Source: Prevotellaceae bacterium (GTDB taxonomy: Bacteria; Bacteroidota; Bacteroidia; Bacteroidales; UBA932). Taken from it: a stretch of 16,031 nt of DNA. How positions within the stretch are numbered: position 1 is the stretch's first letter; each line of letters opens with the position of its first letter. The notes below the pieces were generated by a model. That model made no database searches, was not told where the DNA came from, and was given only the letters and a program-made list of their open reading frames with translations. Of the stretch, positions 1-10,200 are shown piece after piece. Made by a program: the position numbers and the translations under genes. The stretch is from assembly GCA_031278135.1 (NCBI GenBank), contig JAITKY010000072.1, positions 1-16,031 on the forward strand. Reading direction: 5' to 3'.

Positions 1-408
1 TCTCTCATAAGTTCCATATATCCTTTTAGGGAGATATGTTTTTGAGGAAATCGTTCCGGCGATGACAGTTACCACGCAGGTATCCGATTTGCTTCCTGCG
101 GTGGCGATAATCTTAGCCGAACCTTCGGCAATAGCGGTAACAAGTCCATTAGTGACAGAAACTACGGTAACAGGCGCTACGTCTTTGGTAGTGCCGCTTA
201 TTGTCCATACGACCGTTTTGTCATCGGCATTGTCGGGCGTTACGGTTGCCGTCAGCGTTTCGCTTGAAGCCACAGCGAGCGTGAGCGTGTGTTTGTTAAG
301 TGTCACTCCTGTAACTTCAACAGAGTCTTTCTCGTCTTTCTTGCAGGAGCTTATTGCTACAACCGTAAACAGGCAGACGAGTACCATTTTAAAAAAATCT
401 CTTTTCAT
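1..408 (-). CDS. Ig-like (BIG2-type) surface lipoprotein, C-terminus cut by window edge
   Basis: Reading from an ATG at 408 down to base 1 gives 136 codons without a stop, so this is the N-terminal part of a longer protein. Residues 1-22 form a lipoprotein signal: a basic start (MKRDFFK), a hydrophobic stretch and the lipobox ISSC with Cys22 as the lipidated residue. The residues after Cys (KKDEKD) are charged and partly acidic, which fits the lipoprotein export signal of Bacteroidota surface lipoproteins; that placement is inference. Residues about 31-117 read as a bacterial Ig-like domain of the BIG2 type: VTGVTLNK at the start, then ATVTPDNADDKTVVWTIS, a VTNGLVTAIAEGSAKI segment and a closing CVVTVIAG strand. 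Such domains usually act as spacers or adhesive modules in front of a functional C-terminal domain, which lies outside the window. No Shine-Dalgarno is seen, as is common in this phylum. A promoter lies at about 499-528. The function is unknown. Confidence 0.85.
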   Translation of the reverse strand, partial: MKRDFFKMVLVCLFTVVAISSCKKDEKDSVEVTGVTLNKHTLTLAVASSETLTATVTPDNADDKTVVWTISGTTKDVAPVTVVSVTNGLVTAIAEGSAKIIATAGSKSDTCVVTVIAGTISSKTYLPKRIYGTYER

Positions 409-498
409 GTTTATGTTTATTTAATTTAATTAATAATTTAACTCTCAATTAATATAAAGTTTGCCGAAAGACAGACAAAGTTTTTATTAATTTGGGGA

Positions 499-528
499 CA
501 AATGTAATCATTTTTTTTGAAAAACAAC
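499..528 (-). promoter_or_regulatory. Bacteroidota-type promoter of the Ig-like lipoprotein gene
   Basis: Read on the minus strand, a -7 element TACATTTG (499-506) matches the Bacteroidota consensus TAnnTTTG exactly. It is preceded after 18 bases by GTTG (525-528), close to the TTTG -33 element. Transcription would begin near 492 and leave a 5' leader of roughly 85 bases before the ATG at 408. The site lies entirely between the upstream nuclease gene and the lipoprotein, so the lipoprotein is probably transcribed separately from the restriction genes. Confidence 0.6.
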
Positions 529-535
529 TTTTTCA
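518..535. repeat. Perfect inverted repeat (7-bp stem, 4-base loop) between nuclease and lipoprotein genes
   Basis: TGAAAAA (518-524) and TTTTTCA (529-535) are exact reverse complements around the loop CAAC. On the minus strand the stem lies 17 bases past the nuclease stop codon, but it is followed by an A-run and not a T-run, so it is not a canonical intrinsic terminator for that gene. It overlaps the -33 region of the lipoprotein promoter and could instead be an operator, a weak processing hairpin, or chance in AT-rich DNA. Confidence 0.4.
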
Positions 536-551
536 TTATTTTTATCTAAAT

Positions 552-1208
552 TTACAACACCTTTTTTGAAAAGTCAAACATTAAATGGTAGATTATTTTC
601 GTGGATATTCCAACTTTATGACAGGAATAGTATGAATATTCAAAGCAAGGATTTATTTGTTTTTTCGTAAGTTTTTTTTCGGTATTTATTTGTATAAAAG
701 TGTTTTGCAAGAGTTGATTGATAAAATCGACATTTTTGTGAATATCTATCTTCGAAACTACAAAGCCAATCATTCCGGCGGTATTATTGTAAAACGGATA
801 TTTCATTTCATTTGTAAAACGAGCAATACCATTTAGAATATACTCGTTATTAAATTTGGTTTTTCCATTCAAACGCTTACATTCAATGACATAAAAAGCA
901 TTTGTATCTGAAAATGTAGTTTCCTGTGAAATTATTTTAATATCAAATCTGCCTTTATCATTTTTTGTTGGGGCTTCCGGTTGAAAATAATGATTTTTTA
1001 ACTCAATTTTATTTCTGACACTATTATCATTCAAATAGTTATTTATCAATTCATTTCTGATTTTATTTTCATCATTGGGTAAAATAATTCCGCTATCAAT
1101 CATCAAATAATAACATGCAATTATTTTTTCCATAATAATTTCAAACTCTGTATTAGAATATGTAATTCGATATCCGAAGACAGATGCATTAGGTTGTTTT
1201 ATATTCAT
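552..1208 (-). CDS. PD-(D/E)XK nuclease-like protein, probable restriction subunit
   Basis: This is a 218-residue protein with no signal peptide or membrane segment. The informative region is GRFDI at 87-91 followed by AFYVIECKRLNG at 104-115. It places Asp89 nineteen residues before Glu109-Cys110-Lys111, all in predicted beta-strand context. This D-x19-E-x-K arrangement is the metal-binding core of the PD-(D/E)XK nuclease superfamily. An N-terminal helix (about 21-36) contains Glu22 and Glu27, either of which could be the auxiliary acidic residue. The start codon overlaps the stop of the upstream methyltransferase as ATGA, and a purine-rich site lies just upstream, so the two products are probably translationally coupled and made together. 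I infer the DNA-cutting subunit of a restriction-modification system. I do not recognise a named family, and the cleavage site cannot be predicted. The coding DNA is strongly AT-rich: a hand count of the 60 bases from 1021 gives 13 G+C. Confidence 0.75.
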   Translation of the reverse strand: MNIKQPNASVFGYRITYSNTEFEIIMEKIIACYYLMIDSGIILPNDENKIRNELINNYLNDNSVRNKIELKNHYFQPEAPTKNDKGRFDIKIISQETTFSDTNAFYVIECKRLNGKTKFNNEYILNGIARFTNEMKYPFYNNTAGMIGFVVSKIDIHKNVDFINQLLQNTFIQINTEKKLTKKQINPCFEYSYYSCHKVGISTKIIYHLMFDFSKKVL

Positions 1209-4200
1209 TTTCCATCCCTCCCTGCTTTAAGTATGGCTTCGGCAAATTCATTAATATCCAAATACCCAACCGCTTTATGCCATAAACATTTTTCATTGGG
1301 TTTGAAAACATAAAAATATTCCTTTTCAAAACCTTTTATATCTTTTTGAATAAAAAGTTGATCGGTAATTTTTGTTGTACCTGATTGTATGATTGTTTGG
1401 AATAAACCACTTACGTCTGCTTGCTTATCTATCCAAACAATATCGTCTTTATATTCTGAAGCAGAAATAACTTTAAAGAACATTCCGACAATCTGTTGAG
1501 TATGCCAAATTTCAACAATAAATTTTTTCTCTATTTTCTCAAAATTTGGAGCGAAACGTTTGATATACAAATTAGCATAATCGTTCAGAATGTTATCATT
1601 GATTTCGCAAGGCCGAAAAAATTTTTCGTATCCAATATGTTCCATCTGTACAGGAATAACAATATTATTTGTATAATCAAGCAAAAATTCTTCTTCTTTT
1701 GAGATCGAAAAAGCATCATAAATAGCCTTGTCTAATTCAATATATTTTTCATTTATTGCTTTTTGAATTTCCGGTTTTTCGAATGTTGATTGGAATTTTT
1801 GAATTAATAAATTCTCCAAATCTTCAACTTTATTTGAAATACTGTTTGTTTTTGGAAAAGGAATATTTAACTTTTCTTCATCGTGAGATTCTTCCCGTTC
1901 TATACAAGTAGAACTAAATACTTGGATATTAAAATAAGAAAAAAAAGAAGAATTTAAAATACCTGCTATTTGTCTTAAACGGTCAATATTATCAAGTTTT
2001 ATTGCAGTTAGAGAACTTTTGAATATAGCATCTTTTTGATTTACTGCCGAAATACATTTTAATTCTTTATTATTTCCTCCGGCAATTAACAACATCGGCG
2101 CTTTATATAACTCCGATTTGCGTGGTCTATGCACTATTCTATGCTTCCATGTTTTATTATTATTTGGATTTATCCAAAATTGCCGAATATCTGTTTTTGT
2201 ATCTAAAAATTGTTTTCCTACCAACTCTGACGCATCATTTTTGTCGCCACCGCCAACCATTATGCCCTGTCCTGCAATTAAATTATCATCTTTATCAATA
2301 ATATCTCGTATTGTTGGATAATCTTCTTTCAGGCGTTTTATAAAATTAAAATCCATATACGAGCCATATACCAACAATTTCCACAACCAATCATATTTTT
2401 TCAATCTGTCTTGCTGTACTGTTTTAACGTCGTGTCGATAAATGGAGAATATCTTAAACATTGAAAAGAAACGATTCGGTTTCAATGTAATATGTTCAAT
2501 AAGATTGGAGTCCGTATTTTTCCCGTTTGCATAACCGAAAAACAATACACAGGCAGGCGCCACGGCTTTGTCGTTTGATTTGTCGAAAATTTCCCGTCTG
2601 ACAGGGGCTAATTCAAAAACCTTTTCAATCAAATAATTCTGTAGAAAATATTGTCTGAAATCTTTACTTTGCAAATTATACAGCACCTTGCTCGTAACAA
2701 TCAAAGCACATTTTGTGTTTTCGGCACAGAAATCACTGCTGCGAAACAAAAATGCCTGTGCAATTTCTTTATTGCCGATAAGATTCGTGGTTCGATGAAT
2801 TTTTTCGTTCTTTTTTCGTTCTTCTATATATTTAATATATACAGGTTTTTCTTTTTCGTTCTTTCCGCGAAACCATGGCGGATTACCAACAATGTAATCG
2901 AATTTAATACTGTCAAAAATAGTATTAAATTCAGCTTTTTTATCAAAGAAATCGGCGCAAAAGAAATTTGTACCGTTTAGTTTTGGAAACTTAAAATCGG
3001 CTATTTCTGGCGGTTCCATATAATCCAGCAGGGTTATATAAACTGAAAAGATAGATATTTGCACTGCGCTTTCATCTTTGTCGATTCCATAGATATTGTT
3101 TCGTACAATATCTTTTATACCGTTTTTGAATTGTTCTCTGTCGTCGGAGGCGTTTTCCTTATATTTTTCAATCATTTTTCGCAATGTTTCCACGAGAAAA
3201 ACACCCGATCCGCAGGCAGGATCTAATATTTTGCAGTTATATGCCTGATTATCCGATATAAATTTCTCTATTGTTTCCGACAATATATAATCTGCCAAAA
3301 ACAGGGGCGTATAATAAGCGCCCTGCTTTGCCTGATTTTTACTGCCGATAAAATACTCATATACATTGCTGATAAATTCAATGGGAATAATCGAAAAATC
3401 ATACAAATCAAACAAAGATTGTTGTCCGGTAGAAATTTCCTGACTTTTCAACAATTTTATTAAAACAGAATATGCTTCTTGTGGCGCTTCTTTATATTCA
3501 GTGTCTTCTAAATGAAACAAATCGCCATTGAACCCGGCTTCCTGGTCTGCCAAAGCGTTGAAAAACTGTTTGGCTCGGTCGGGTTGTTGAAGTATGTCGC
3601 AAAATTCCTCGTTTGTTCGTTCTTTTGATTCGTCATCAAAATATATTTTGACTTTTCTATCAATCAAATAGCGAACAAAAATAACCTTGCCCAGTAAAGC
3701 GTTTGCAATTTTTACATATCGCTTTTGTATATCGTCATTGTTGTCATTTACAGGCGAAAACTGCTTTAAAATCTGGTTTCTTGCGGCATCGATATTGTCT
3801 AACAATTTGTTATCAACTCTGTTTTCGTAACTTAATTCTTTTTCGTAAATCTCCCAAGTTTTACCCGTAACTAATTGGAAATATGAAAAATTTGTTAACT
3901 TATCATCACTGCCTAATTTTTTCAATGTATTTTCATTTGCGAGTAAATTGAATCCGTTAAAAATCTCAACACTGCCATTATTCACGACGATAATTACAGG
4001 TATTTCGTTGAGATTCCAGATTTTTTTGTGCAAATAGTTATCTGTCCGGTTTTCAAAAAACAAAATCAATGGCTTACCATCAAGACAGAAAAAAGCATCG
4101 GGATCGATTTGTTCCAAACAGCGTTTTACTCGACTTGATAAATGCAAATCTGTGTTCCGATTCGCTATTTTGGTATAATACAAGCCATTTGTTGTGTCAA

Positions 4201-4237
4201 TACCCAATGTTTGGAATATATTGTTTAGATTATTCAT
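1205..4237 (-). CDS. Eco57I-type N6-adenine DNA methyltransferase (type IIG-like restriction-modification protein)
   Basis: This 1010-residue cytoplasmic protein is predicted to transfer a methyl group from S-adenosylmethionine to adenine N6 in a specific DNA site. The methylase core is clear: GAYYTP (306-311) ahead of the cofactor-binding motif DPACGSGVF (339-347), GIDKDES (384-390) as the next SAM-pocket strand, and the catalytic GNPPWF (451-456). This order (SAM motif before NPPW) and the spacing fit the gamma-class, Eco57I/type IIG group. Residues about 615-795 resemble a target-recognition region (GQGIMVGGG, HRIVHRPRKSELY, LNSSFFSYF). Residues about 1-130 have an alpha/beta pattern with P46-D47 and E62-N63-R64, reminiscent of a fused PD-(D/E)XK nuclease with Lys replaced by Arg. 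Residues about 860-1010 form a further domain I cannot assign. The ATG at 4237 has a Shine-Dalgarno overlapping the sprA stop. The DNA sequence recognised cannot be read from the protein. Confidence 0.9.
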   Translation of the reverse strand: MNNLNNIFQTLGIDTTNGLYYTKIANRNTDLHLSSRVKRCLEQIDPDAFFCLDGKPLILFFENRTDNYLHKKIWNLNEIPVIIVVNNGSVEIFNGFNLLANENTLKKLGSDDKLTNFSYFQLVTGKTWEIYEKELSYENRVDNKLLDNIDAARNQILKQFSPVNDNNDDIQKRYVKIANALLGKVIFVRYLIDRKVKIYFDDESKERTNEEFCDILQQPDRAKQFFNALADQEAGFNGDLFHLEDTEYKEAPQEAYSVLIKLLKSQEISTGQQSLFDLYDFSIIPIEFISNVYEYFIGSKNQAKQGAYYTPLFLADYILSETIEKFISDNQAYNCKILDPACGSGVFLVETLRKMIEKYKENASDDREQFKNGIKDIVRNNIYGIDKDESAVQISIFSVYITLLDYMEPPEIADFKFPKLNGTNFFCADFFDKKAEFNTIFDSIKFDYIVGNPPWFRGKNEKEKPVYIKYIEERKKNEKIHRTTNLIGNKEIAQAFLFRSSDFCAENTKCALIVTSKVLYNLQSKDFRQYFLQNYLIEKVFELAPVRREIFDKSNDKAVAPACVLFFGYANGKNTDSNLIEHITLKPNRFFSMFKIFSIYRHDVKTVQQDRLKKYDWLWKLLVYGSYMDFNFIKRLKEDYPTIRDIIDKDDNLIAGQGIMVGGGDKNDASELVGKQFLDTKTDIRQFWINPNNNKTWKHRIVHRPRKSELYKAPMLLIAGGNNKELKCISAVNQKDAIFKSSLTAIKLDNIDRLRQIAGILNSSFFSYFNIQVFSSTCIEREESHDEEKLNIPFPKTNSISNKVEDLENLLIQKFQSTFEKPEIQKAINEKYIELDKAIYDAFSISKEEEFLLDYTNNIVIPVQMEHIGYEKFFRPCEINDNILNDYANLYIKRFAPNFEKIEKKFIVEIWHTQQIVGMFFKVISASEYKDDIVWIDKQADVSGLFQTIIQSGTTKITDQLFIQKDIKGFEKEYFYVFKPNEKCLWHKAVGYLDINEFAEAILKAGRDGK
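1215..1222 (-). promoter_or_regulatory. Strong purine-rich ribosome binding site of the nuclease gene
   Basis: The minus strand reads GGGAGGGA six bases before the nuclease ATG, inside the last codons of the methyltransferase. Most genes in this window have no such site. Its presence, with the ATGA overlap, supports the start at 1208 and suggests efficient reinitiation or internal initiation. Confidence 0.6.
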
Positions 4238-4246
4238 AATTAATTA

Positions 4247-4252
4247 TCCTCA
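4247..4252 (-). promoter_or_regulatory. Shine-Dalgarno of the methyltransferase overlapping the sprA stop codon
   Basis: The minus strand reads TGAGGA, in which TGA is the sprA stop and GAGGA is a good Shine-Dalgarno, nine bases before the methyltransferase ATG at 4237. This supports the chosen start and implies that ribosomes finishing sprA could feed the methyltransferase. No TAnnTTTG promoter element is visible in the last bases of sprA. Confidence 0.6.
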
Positions 4253-7200
4253 ATTTGACAATGTTACGCTTAATCCGAATCCGAAATACGTTTCCGACCT
4301 CGAAATTGCTGAAACCCAAGGCATATTGACGTCGTAGTTATAAAATCCTCGCAAAATAATTCCCTTGTACACAGTGTAATCGGCAGATATTCGTATTGAA
4401 GTTTTGCGGTTTCCGGCAGACAGTTGAGTTACTTGTTCCGTTTCTTCGAGGCTTCGGATAAAACTTTGGTCGTTACCGTAACTGAATCCGGCTGTAAGTT
4501 TCAGGTCTGTATCCACTTTTTTTTGCCGGTTTTCGCCGAATTTGAAGATCAGGGGAACTTTTTTGAAGAAATACGATACATCAGCCCTGTATATAAGATC
4601 TGTCATTTCAAGTATCTGATAATTAGAGAGACTTAAGCCCAGAGTTCTGTTTTTTGTGACACTGAAACTCGTTGTCAGGTCGTTTTGCCACGTAAGATTT
4701 ATCTTAAACAGCGGATTGAATGATTCTCTGATACTGATATTCATTATGTTATTTTTGGGAATATAGTCTCCGAGCTGGTTTTGTACCCAACTGTAACCGT
4801 AATGGTCTGAAGCAAATTCGTCGTTCCAATTGTATGCGTTGATAGAGTATATCGAACTGTAAGCGTGTTCGATACTGCCACTTCGGAAATAGCGTTTGAA
4901 GAGTTCGGAGCGCGAAAATCCCGAATATTTGATTGTCCAGTTTGGCAGTGGAATGTTCCAGAAATTACCCAGCGACACTTTTGAGGGCGACTGTCCGGTA
5001 TATGCTGCCCTAAACGCCGGTATCAAAGCCTCTTGCGACAGTTTGCCGTAACCAAACGGAAATTCTCCGCCGCCCGGATTGTAACTTCCGCCCGATTTGT
5101 TCTGTCGTTCACGGGCAAATCTCCATGCAACATCTTTCCTGTAACTGTTGAAACGATCGAAAGCGTCTGACTGATAGTTTTTTCCAACCCTGTATTTTTG
5201 GAACGCTGTTTTCAAAGTTATCACCGAAATGCTGAAACTTCCGACTGCCTGAGTAACGTCATTACCGTAAACTATATCGTACGTTGTGAGGTCTTTACGT
5301 TCGTTACGCGAGCCTGTCAGAGTTATCTGCAAATCTCTTATCGGTTCGACTGTCATACGCATGGTCAAATCGGTCGATTTCTGCATCACATAAGGGTTAA
5401 TCATAGTCGAATCGTTTGTTATCCAGCCATACGACTTTGCTCTTAACAGAAAATCGGTCGCCTGCCCGCCCATGACAAAATTAAGTCCCGGAGCGAGATA
5501 GTTATTGAAACTGTTCAATCCTATTATTTTGGGTGTACCCATGAAACCCGGCAAAACCGACTGTTCGGTTTGGTCGTATTTTATCGACCCCGAACGAACC
5601 ATCATCAGCATACGTGTCAGTAATTTAAGCGAGTATGTCCCAGCTCCGTCTATTTTTGGAACCTTGCCTTTGACTACTACTTTCGCCCTTGTATCCGAAT
5701 CGACCAGCACCGAAACCCTGTTTTTGTCTAATGTTTCGGAGATGGCTTTTACCGCCGTACCATTCTCATTTACAACAGATATAGTTACATCTTCCGTTCC
5801 AAGTCCATGATTAATAGTGCGCCGGTTGTCTGCTCTCAGGTTATACACCCTTGATTCAAAGGTTTTTTCGACCATTTCGGGTTTCTTTTTACCCTCAAAT
5901 TCGTCGTTGATAGATTGCAGAAATTTCGATTTGTTATACAATTTTTTAAAATCGGCGTCGAGATTTCCGGATATTGTACGTCTGTTGGCAATAGTGTTTC
6001 CCGGTTCGTAGATGTATCCGTCGAAATCGCTTTTAGACAAAATTGGCGCTGAAACCCAGTTAAATGAGCCGCTATATGTTGTTGTTCCCGACAGCCAATC
6101 CACAGGTTTAAATTTGCTGAACGGAACTTGCCATGTCAGTCCAAAATTGTGACCGAAATCAACTGTTCTGCCGAAATTTTTGATATTCGACCATACCGAA
6201 TCTTTCCAATGATTATATCCGGCAGGATCTAACTTGCTGTTTACCATACCTTCCGGCTCGTCGATTCGTGCGATATTCGAGGCTGAATACGTAAAAGTCA
6301 GACTGCGAGCCAAATTCCATGTGAGATTATAAGTACGAGTCCATCTGAAATCTTTTGAGTAATAGGATGGCAATTTCGCTTCAGGAAAGGCTATATTCCT
6401 GTTTTGACGTTCGTTATACATCCTGTACAATTCAGTCGAAAACGAAAACTGATTCGGAACAAGATTAAAATTAAAATCACGTATCAACGCCAGCCACGGC
6501 GAACTCAAAAACGAAATTTTCTTAAACGGTTCAATATAAGGAGGTGTGATGTTGTATCCATAAGTAAAACCGCCGCGATATTCCTTAAACAGATACCGTT
6601 CAATATTAACATTGTGCTGAAACGTTTCGTTGTATGCAAAATTCATGCTCAGATTGGAAATATTCACTATTCCACCCTGTTTCATTCCGCTTGGCGCTAT
6701 GCGCATATTGCTGATATTAAACGATTTGGTTTGAGTATAATCCTGAGCCAGCGTTCTCAACGAATCTCTTTGCGCCTTAGTATTAAGAGATTTCATCGCA
6801 TCACGATATTTCATATCCGGAGAGAGAGGATCGTACATCGGATTGGCAAAACGTTCCGAAAATCCGAAAAATACGGGAATGTTCAAACCTATTTTCTGCG
6901 AAAAGAAACGACCAAATTCCAAACTCGACAAAATATCGTATCGATACACATCTTCCTGACTGCGTTCCTGTTGCGTCTGTTCCAAACCGCCAAATCCTGT
7001 CGTAACAAAATTTCCTGACATCGAAACATTTCCGAAATCGGCTAACCGGATACCCAAATTGGCTGTACCTGCCCAACCGCCTTTATTTTCGAAGTCCGAA
7101 AGTCGTAACTCGTTCACCCATATTGCTCCCGACTTCGGCAAACCCATATCGCTAACTATTTCTTTCTTTATCGGGTTACGGATTCCAATCATCATGGTTT

Positions 7201-10200
7201 TCACACGTCCAAGATTCGGATTTCCTTTTACACGAATGGTATGACTGCCTCTAACTTGCTCATACATAACATTCACCGACCCTCCGTTAGCATTACGGAA
7301 CGCTTTCAGTTCGGTAAAATCCGACAGGTTGATATCCAGCATGTTTTCTTCGGGCCACACGACATATCTCTGATTGTCAAGATAAAATCCATGAGGCGTC
7401 AGTTTCAGCGGTATTTCGTATTCGTAATAATTGTTCTGCAAGTCGCTACCTACACGCATAAATAACGATAAATCATCGTTTTGCAGATTCATATCGGTAG
7501 TCAATGCTTCGGCATGCACATCCATTTGCAACCGCCGGTATTGCCGCAAATCATATGTAATTGTCTTATACACAGCTTTTGCATCGCCGTCGGGCAAATC
7601 TTTCACAACCAATTGCAATGCTTGTTCATTGAGTTCACGTTCCTGTATGGTATTGACATCGACAACTCTGTCGGTATTAGGCGGTAAGACGTAGTTTACC
7701 GGAATCCGTTGCGAACTTTCTTCGATATTGACAACAGAAACCTCGAAAGCGGAATTGCCTATTTCCGGTTGAGTTAGCCCTTCCTGTCCCTGCAAAAGCG
7801 AATAATTGAATTTCCGCCATTCGCTACGTACAAGTTCGAGCGAGGCGAAACGCATAACCGTAGTATCTTCAAAATTTTTCAGAAACATACGCATGAATCT
7901 CACTGATTTAAAGTCGCTTATTGGTCCTACAATCTTCTGATAATCGCTAAGCGGAATACGGAATTGATACCAGCGGGTCGTATGTTTTTTGCCCGAATTG
8001 GGGAAAACAGTGTCTTTCACGATAATATCCGAAATGAAATTGTCACCGATTCTCATATCGGGACGCATACGTATATGATATTGAAAATAACTTTCGTTTT
8101 CTTCCATTGTGTTATCTTTGTTAATATCCTCCATATCAGGATTTACCGTATATACTTGACTTTCGTTTCCCAAGTCGGAATTTGAAGAGTTGCCTTCAGG
8201 ATTGTTGAAATCCTTGTAACGTTCCATGATTGTCGAACGCCGCTGGTCGTGCACGGGGTCGCGATAGTAAACAAAATCGTCACTTGAAGGGTCGTGCAGC
8301 AGTTTTTCACGCGCTGTCTGACTGGTTATTCTGCTCTGTATTTGTTGGATAAAGTCGCCAAAGAAAAGGGTTTCCAGTTCGCTGTTCATACCATCCAACC
8401 CTATGTCTTTGATTTTGCGTGAATTGGCGTCGCTGTCGAAAGTATTGACTAACGCCGAATTTTTAGGGACATATCCCCATTCGGTTCGTACCATCATGGT
8501 TGTGTCGTATGGATACGGAATTCCCTGTTCATGAGCCTTATAACCGTCACGTAAAACATCTTCCGACACTGTGCCGAGGTTGATGTAGAAATCGCCGCCT
8601 TTCGAATTTGGATGATATGTAAACGGATCCATCAGCCAAAATTCGATATAATCATAATTGCCTGCTTCCAAATCGGTTATAGGCAACGAACTCATTATTC
8701 CCGCCCAGCGTGTTTTCGGGTCCCGCAGAAATCCGTTATTGTCAATCTTATCAAAGTCATAGTTATACGGTCCTCTTTCGTTGGGATAGTAGTTGAGATT
8801 CAAAGTTTGCAATTCGTAAGGCACGCCTTCGGGAAGTTGCCTGTTCGGGTAAATATCGCGCACCGGAATATTGCAAACCCAAAAATTTTCCTGATATTTT
8901 GCCGGATCTTGAGTGTAGTATCCTGGTGTAGATGAGGAATTTCGCAACAATTCGGGGTCTGTATAGTACCATGCAAGTTTTGCTCTTTTGTAACCTGCGG
9001 CAGGGTCGTTGTGTCTCGAACCTTCCGGAAAAAGGTCTTCCTGTCCTTGCGGAACGCTTGCGAGTGTCCATGCCAGATAGTTTTTCAAATTAAGTCCGCT
9101 TTTCGAGCCTTCGAAATCGTCGAGAAATAATTTTCCTTTGATGCCTCTCGGTTGTCCTGCGATGAGGTTAGCGACTTCTGCTCTGAAACTTATGGACGAT
9201 TTTGCGTTGGAATTGACAAAAGGAAGACTGCTTAACAGGTTTGTCAAAAATTTGGATTCCGAACTGTAGGCTGTGTGCAATCCCCATATTGCGTTCGATA
9301 TGGGTTCTTCGCCATAAGCAATTTTCTGTGTCATAGGTTTTTCGTTCAGATAAAGCAGAGTGCCTCCAATCCGGAAATTATTGTTGAACCGGTATTCTGT
9401 ATTGACGCCTAACATAGTCTTTGTTTGCATATTATACATTTCCCGATCCTCTAATTTTATACTTATGGGAACATTCGAATTAAGATATCCCGGATTGATG
9501 ATAGTAACTCTTCCCAACAAATAATTCACTTGATAGTCAATGCCTTCGAGCAAAGTAGCGCCTCCGGCAGTAACAACAACAGAACCTTCGGCAACATTGG
9601 TTGCTCCCAAATCTATTTCGCCCTGCGACGAGGCTTCGTAGAAGCCTCTGATAAGGAATTTGTTCTTTTCGGCAAGTTCTTTGGCTTTGACTAAAGTCGA
9701 ATCATACAATTCCTGATATATGTATTTCGAAGCAATAAGGTCGTTGTTGAATTTGGTTTTCAGATCATTACCAAAAGGTTCAAGCGATGGTAAGATTATC
9801 ATGCCTTTAGCGACGTCTATCGTTATTCCCTGCATAAAATCGAACACTCCGTCGGGATACGCATCTCCGTTCTGATTAACTTTATCGAGTCCCAACACGC
9901 TGATTAATGGCTGTTTGTCTATCGAACCTTCGGAAATATATGGTACGGATGTGCCCAACTGACTGTCTTCGTAGAATATGTTCAGCTCAAAATTATCGGG
10001 TTTCAAATGGAATGCGTTCAGGGAATATATATTCTTCATCATCAGTTTCCATGTCGGAAGGTGAGGTGTGAGTATAGTTCCTTTGATTAATTTGAGGATC
10101 AGGGTACTGTCGGAACCTGTTGTTCCTGAAGTCGAAATTTCGCCGACTTTGAAAGTGCGTCCGTTTAGTGTATATTCGTATGCCACAGCCAAAACTTCGT

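Noticed and set aside
62..424. Plus-strand 120-codon ORF rich in Thr, Val and Ser
   Set aside because: It is the antisense of the Ig-like lipoprotein gene, whose minus-strand reading has a clear lipobox and BIG2 domain. The repetitive Thr/Val/Ser content follows from that.
552..4237. BREX or type I restriction interpretation of the methylase pair
   Set aside because: There is no HsdS-like specificity subunit, helicase/translocase or BREX partner gene in the window, and the genes on both sides are ruvA-sprA and a lipoprotein. A type II-like pair is the simpler reading.
6404..7018. Plus-strand 204-codon ORF inside sprA
   Set aside because: It lies wholly opposite sprA, has no recognisable domain, and its basic Arg/Ile-rich sequence is typical of antisense frames.
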